Shown piece by piece: positions 16,153 through 19,170 of a stretch of DNA of 19,170 nucleotides (within the stretch, counting starts at the first letter, position 1; every line of letters begins with the position of its first letter). The notes under the pieces were generated by a model. It had not been told where the DNA came from. It searched no databases and was given only the letters and a program-made list of their open reading frames with translations. Source of the DNA: Promethearchaeota archaeon. GTDB taxonomy: Archaea; Asgardarchaeota; Lokiarchaeia; Sigynarchaeales; SOKP01. Location of the stretch: NCBI GenBank assembly GCA_019894735.1, contig JAGXOB010000028.1, positions 1 through 19,170 of the forward strand. The letters run 5' to 3'. A program made the position numbers and the translations under genes.

Positions 16153-16696
16153 TGAGAATGAACTTTTCGGCGCGGCTTTAATAGGTTTCGATATGATAGA
16201 CGGCCCTTTCCTTAAGTGGAAAAAAGAATATGGAAGCCCTACAAATCTTATGAAATTAGATGATTTTGCTATGAATTTTTATTTAGCTTTTCGAGGAGGT
16301 AATGCTGGGAAAAAGCCAAGAGCGATTTTATACGATAAGTTTTACATTGTGGCGTTCCCAAACGACCTAGAACTATGTTGTTTATTTATGAAACCACAAG
16401 GAATTGATAGTAATATTAAGCAGCTTAACAAGATTGCAACTAGAATTATTCACGAAATGGATGTGACCGAAGTAGAGAAAGAAGTCCCAACGATATCTAA
16501 CGAGGACACAATTGAAGAAATGAAAAGATTAATCGTGAACCTATTGAGCGGTGTAGAGATGCCTACTCCTGAGCTAAGGAAGTATTTTAAATTAAGTAAT
16601 TCGCAGATATGGAAAGTAATGGCTGACTTAGAAAATTCTCGAAAGGTAAAACGCGCAAGGAAAGAAGGTAGAACAATATTATGGACCGCTAACTAG
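16142..16696 (+). CDS. Longin-like domain fused to winged helix, GTPase partner
   Basis: 184 residues. By predicted pattern the N-terminal 110 form two strands (AALIGFDMIDG and FLKWKKEY), a helix (KLDDFAMNFYLAF), further strands (AILYDKFYIVAFP, ELCCLFMKPQG) and a long helix (NIKQLNKIATRIIHEM). This is the strand-strand-helix-strands-helix order of longin/profilin-like folds. Residues about 122-184 look like a winged helix: a helix EEMKRLIVNLL, then PTPELRKYF, a recognition-like helix NSQIWKVMADLE, and a basic wing (KRARKEGRTILW). Known: longin and roadblock domains bind Ras-superfamily GTPases in SRP receptor, TRAPP, Ragulator and MglB systems. Inferred: a GTPase-controlled DNA- or RNA-binding protein. 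Domain calls come from pattern reading only, so the fold needs a structure prediction. Translation is coupled to the GTPase by an 11-base overlap. Confidence 0.75.
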   Translation: MNFNENELFGAALIGFDMIDGPFLKWKKEYGSPTNLMKLDDFAMNFYLAFRGGNAGKKPRAILYDKFYIVAFPNDLELCCLFMKPQGIDSNIKQLNKIATRIIHEMDVTEVEKEVPTISNEDTIEEMKRLIVNLLSGVEMPTPELRKYFKLSNSQIWKVMADLENSRKVKRARKEGRTILWTAN

Positions 16697-16726
16697 TTTT
16701 TTTTTCTAATTTTTATATTTTTGTTT
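16697..16726 (+). terminator. T-rich terminator of the GTPase unit
   Basis: Nine T residues begin right after the TAG stop (16697-16705), followed by two more T runs (TTTTT, TTTTT) to 16726. The convergent minus-strand gene stops at 16732. This fits intrinsic archaeal termination without a hairpin. Confidence 0.65.
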
Positions 16727-16731
16727 ATTAA

Positions 16732-17421
16732 TTACCTAAGGTTATGTTTCCAATCTTTCATTTTTGTATAATATCTGCTAAACATAATGTAGCAGATATC
16801 AGGCAATTCCTTTTCTAGGTTATTTAAAGTGATATATCGAAGTATGTGATTTATTAGGAAAATTCCTAAAAATTCCATGTGATAACTACCTACTTTTTTA
16901 GAGAGTTCTACACCAGTATAAGCGATATCCAGTTTCTCTTGAGCATTGTATGTTAATTCAATGTAGATTTCCGGAAAGATTTCTTTTTTAATTCGCCACC
17001 CATTTCCTGTATTCCAGACTTTAGCTCCTAAAAAAGAAGCGAGCTGTTTCTGATCTTCATCTTTTAATAATGTAAATGGTTCCAACCGCTGTGTTAAAAC
17101 CTTTTTCATCAAATCTGTTTTTGTGTTGTAAGATTTCTCAAAAGGATCTTTTTGCTTAATCATTCGTTCTATAAAATCAAAGATTATGTCAACGTAGGTA
17201 ATACTATCTTCCCCGGGTACGATCATAGCCCTTTCTCCGGAAAAATAGCACTTAAATTCAGCGGTAATACCGTCCCCAAATTCATCTCCAAAATACGAAT
17301 AAGCTATATGAATATTAACCTCTGGAAACATTTCTAAGGTTATTGTCCAATCTTCGTCAAAACCTAAATTTTCAATTTTAGCTCCAATATCTGCTTCGAC
17401 TATCTTTTTAAGAGTTTCCAT
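16732..17421 (-). CDS. Duplicated-domain protein of unknown function, probably N-terminally extended
   Basis: 229 residues from the ATG at 17421. It contains two related units: about 2-90 and 120-200. Matching points are IGAKIE (12-17) with LGAKVW (131-136), Trp25 with Trp142, and FPEV (32-35) with FPEI (149-152), each followed by a strand pattern and a later helix (VDIIFDFIERMI, GIFLINHILRYI). No enzyme motif was seen. The frame stays open for 44 codons upstream of the ATG (to 17553), and the repeat similarity also reaches upstream of it. An ATT at 17541, preceded at 7 bases by GGTGG, could be the real start and would give 269 residues. It lies just after the RNA methyltransferase on the same strand, about 30-160 bp away depending on the start, so co-transcription is likely. 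Confidence 0.75.
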   Translation of the reverse strand: METLKKIVEADIGAKIENLGFDEDWTITLEMFPEVNIHIAYSYFGDEFGDGITAEFKCYFSGERAMIVPGEDSITYVDIIFDFIERMIKQKDPFEKSYNTKTDLMKKVLTQRLEPFTLLKDEDQKQLASFLGAKVWNTGNGWRIKKEIFPEIYIELTYNAQEKLDIAYTGVELSKKVGSYHMEFLGIFLINHILRYITLNNLEKELPDICYIMFSRYYTKMKDWKHNLR

Positions 17422-17583
17422 GTTGATATCAACGAAAAGTTGATATTTAGCTTTGCTGATATCTTCTAATTCCTTAACATGGGGGCCTACTACCCCAGTA
17501 GCATCAATTTGTCCTACAGTCCAATATTTCGATCCAGTAATTTTTACTCCACCTTAGAAATTGTTGTTCTAGTATTATAGAAT

Positions 17584-18903
17584 TTATTTTTTTTTGAATT
17601 TTGCGATAAAAAATCCTTTTGTATGATGGGTTGCCGGAAACAACCTTCCTGTTCCTGGAATATGCCGGTTGTCTATATAATAGCTAGGAGAAAACCATTT
17701 TGGAAGCTCCATAGGGTTAAATTGGTTTAAAATTTTTAGAACTTGGTGTTCCCCTTCCTCGGGATAAAGGCTACACGTAGAATATACGAGGATTCCAGAG
17801 GGTTTTAATAGATTAACAGCGCTCTTAAGTAATTTTTCCTGGAGTATACTATTTTGATGTAGGAATCCCTCATTTTGTCGCCATTTAAGTTCGGGATTTG
17901 TTGAAAAGGTTCCACTTCCAGTACAAGGTGCATCTAACAATATCTTATCGAAGAAGTTGGTAAATCTGATGGGAAATTGAATGCTATCTGAATTCATTAA
18001 ATTAGTGTTTAATACATTTAACTTTCTTAGAAGCGGTCTCATTGCATTTACTCGCGATTTGCTAAAGTCGTTGGCTATAATTTTTGCCTTATTTTGAGAT
18101 AACTGAGCAATAATGCTAGTTTTGATTCCAGGAGCAGCACACATATCGCATATCATCTCATTTGCTTGAGGTTCTAAAAGGTGGGCTACAGCAAAAGAAG
18201 CCTTATCCTGTATAACGAGTTTGCCTTCTTTATACATTCTATTAAAAAGTATTTTCTTTTTATTTTTTAGTTCGGTATAAAAAACTTGTGTGAAGTGTGC
18301 ATCTCGTTTTGCATTAATTCCATGTTCTTCTAAATCCTTCAAAATAAAATCTAATGAATCTTGTTGGTTTTTATCAAATAATAAATCATTAAGTCGAAAG
18401 AATAACGGTTTATTGCCCTTCTTACCATCCATTAGAGTTAAATTTGCTCTAATGGTTTCTACATTCATTACAGGTGCTAATTTATTAATTGAAAAAGTTG
18501 GAATTGCGATTTCTAAACTTAACTTTTCAATCTTATTTTTTCCAATTAACGCTTGTTCCCAAGAAAAGAGTTGAAGATTTTTCATATGATCTATTTCATC
18601 TGAAACGAAATTGAGTTCATTACCTACTTTTTTAACATTTTCTTTCTCCCATACGATTCGATAAATAGCAATGAGATATTTAGCAGTAGCAAGATTATTA
18701 GAAACATGTGGTCCAGTAGTAAATTTAAGTTTTCGTTTTAAAATAAAATTGATTTTATTCCAGTATCGGAGTATTTCGTAATAATAATGAACTAACTCAG
18801 CATTTCTGCGATCTTTATTAGAGAGAGTGCCAGATTTCCGCTCAAGAAATTTGATTAATAATTTAATTAAGTTATCTATGACTTTTCGATTAATACTAAA
18901 CAC
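17584..18903 (-). CDS. NSUN/RsmB-type RNA (cytosine-5)-methyltransferase
   Basis: 439 residues. The C-terminal half (about 230-439) is a class I SAM-dependent methyltransferase. The SAM loop is CDMCAAPGIKT, motif IV is LLDAPCTGSG with Cys327, and motif VI is YSTCSLYPEEGE with Cys377. In this family the motif VI Cys attacks C6 of cytosine and the motif IV Cys helps release the product. The N-terminal 150 residues are helical and recall the NusB-like RNA-binding part of RsmB; a short mixed segment (about 180-230) fits the usual N1 domain. The target could be rRNA or tRNA; archaea encode several paralogues. The start is a GTG with a TATATA about 23 bp upstream, fitting a leaderless message. It is divergent from a putative deazapurine transporter. 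Confidence 0.9.
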   Translation of the reverse strand: MFSINRKVIDNLIKLLIKFLERKSGTLSNKDRRNAELVHYYYEILRYWNKINFILKRKLKFTTGPHVSNNLATAKYLIAIYRIVWEKENVKKVGNELNFVSDEIDHMKNLQLFSWEQALIGKNKIEKLSLEIAIPTFSINKLAPVMNVETIRANLTLMDGKKGNKPLFFRLNDLLFDKNQQDSLDFILKDLEEHGINAKRDAHFTQVFYTELKNKKKILFNRMYKEGKLVIQDKASFAVAHLLEPQANEMICDMCAAPGIKTSIIAQLSQNKAKIIANDFSKSRVNAMRPLLRKLNVLNTNLMNSDSIQFPIRFTNFFDKILLDAPCTGSGTFSTNPELKWRQNEGFLHQNSILQEKLLKSAVNLLKPSGILVYSTCSLYPEEGEHQVLKILNQFNPMELPKWFSPSYYIDNRHIPGTGRLFPATHHTKGFFIAKFKKK

Positions 18904-18940
18904 TCTCCAATAATTTAGTTATGTATATAGCTTTTAATGA

Positions 18941-18962
18941 TATGAATTCATAGAATGATCAT
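18941..18962. promoter_or_regulatory. Palindromes in the divergent promoter region
   Basis: TATGAATTCATA (18941-18952) is a perfect 12-bp palindrome, and ATGATCAT (18955-18962) is a perfect 8-bp one two bases further on. Both sit mid-way in the 91-bp gap between the methyltransferase gene and the divergent membrane protein gene. TATA-like elements flank them: TATATA at about 18924-18929 (minus) and TTATATAA at 18971-18978 (plus). A shared operator is plausible. Confidence 0.35.
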
Positions 18963-18994
18963 ATTCAATTTTATATAAATTTCAAGTGAAATAA

Positions 18995-19170
18995 ATGTGG
19001 TTAGTATTACTGGTATGGGTTATAGTTATTTTTGTTTCAACACTTTTAATAAGTCAATACATAAAAATGCAAAAACGGGAAGATGTGGCAATCGCTTTTT
19101 ATATCTTGTTCATTACAATGTCCCAGATTTTGGCAGCAAAAATTGGAGATTTTAGCATCGGGACTTATCT
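18995..19170 (+). CDS. Putative YhhQ/VUT-family queuosine-precursor transporter, N-terminal part
   Basis: An open frame from the ATG at 18995 runs off the right edge, giving 58 full codons. Residues 2-20 are a strongly hydrophobic first helix. A short basic loop (QKRED) leads into a second helix, then SQILAAKIGDFSIGTY. That stretch resembles the N-A-x-K region of YhhQ/VUT membrane proteins, which import queuosine precursors in bacteria and probably related deazapurines in archaea. The family call rests on this one motif and the membrane layout, so it is tentative. A TATA-like TTATATAA lies about 20 bp upstream. The gene is divergent from the m5C RNA methyltransferase, another RNA-modification gene. 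Confidence 0.55.
   Translation, partial: MWLVLLVWVIVIFVSTLLISQYIKMQKREDVAIAFYILFITMSQILAAKIGDFSIGTY

Noticed and set aside
1..19170. Search for CRISPR arrays, insertion sequences, integrase sites and rRNA.
   Set aside because: No regular repeat-spacer pattern, no transposase-like product, no long direct or inverted terminal repeats, and no rRNA-like sequence were seen.

Overview
The window looks like chromosomal DNA from an AT-rich archaeon, most likely an Asgard archaeon (Loki- or Heimdall-like). The archaeal signs are a DUF2070 membrane protein, a PAC2-family protein, TATA-box-like promoters about 20-30 bases ahead of starts, T-rich terminators and many short or absent leaders. The Asgard call rests on an Arf-like small GTPase that is translationally coupled to a longin-like protein. 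It is an inference from gene content; no 16S gene is present.

Layout. 1-3804 (-): a very large secreted, membrane-anchored subtilisin-like protease, cut at its C-terminus by the window edge. 3954-4025 (+): tRNA-Ala(GGC). 4148-4834 (+): an Asp/Glu racemase-family protein lacking the first catalytic residue. 4940-7222 (+): an MFS transporter fused to an approximately 300-residue helical cytoplasmic domain. 7242-9456 (-): two unrecognised helical proteins and a nucleotidyltransferase-fold protein. 9523-11532 (-): a FadH-type 2,4-dienoyl-CoA reductase-like flavoenzyme. 11645-13462 (-): a two-gene unit of a zinc-ribbon membrane protein and a PAC2 protein. 13590-15497 (+): the DUF2070 membrane protein, divergent from that unit, with two perfect palindromes on its promoter and start codon. 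15616-16696 (+): the Arf-like GTPase overlapping a longin-like/winged-helix protein. 16732-17421 (-): a duplicated-domain protein of unknown function, possibly extending to about 17541. 17584-18903 (-): an NSUN/RsmB-type RNA m5C methyltransferase. 18995-19170 (+): the start of a membrane protein resembling the YhhQ/VUT queuosine-precursor transporters.

How the genes may work together. The most coherent candidate system is the GTPase with the longin-like/winged-helix protein. In eukaryotes and other prokaryotes, longin or roadblock platforms bind Ras-superfamily GTPases. Here the presumed platform carries a predicted DNA-binding domain and is translated from a strong Shine-Dalgarno inside the GTPase gene, which suggests GTP-state-dependent control of transcription. 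The right end (m5C methyltransferase and putative deazapurine transporter) has an RNA-modification flavour. The rest is mixed housekeeping and lineage-specific material; no mobile element, CRISPR array or rRNA was seen.
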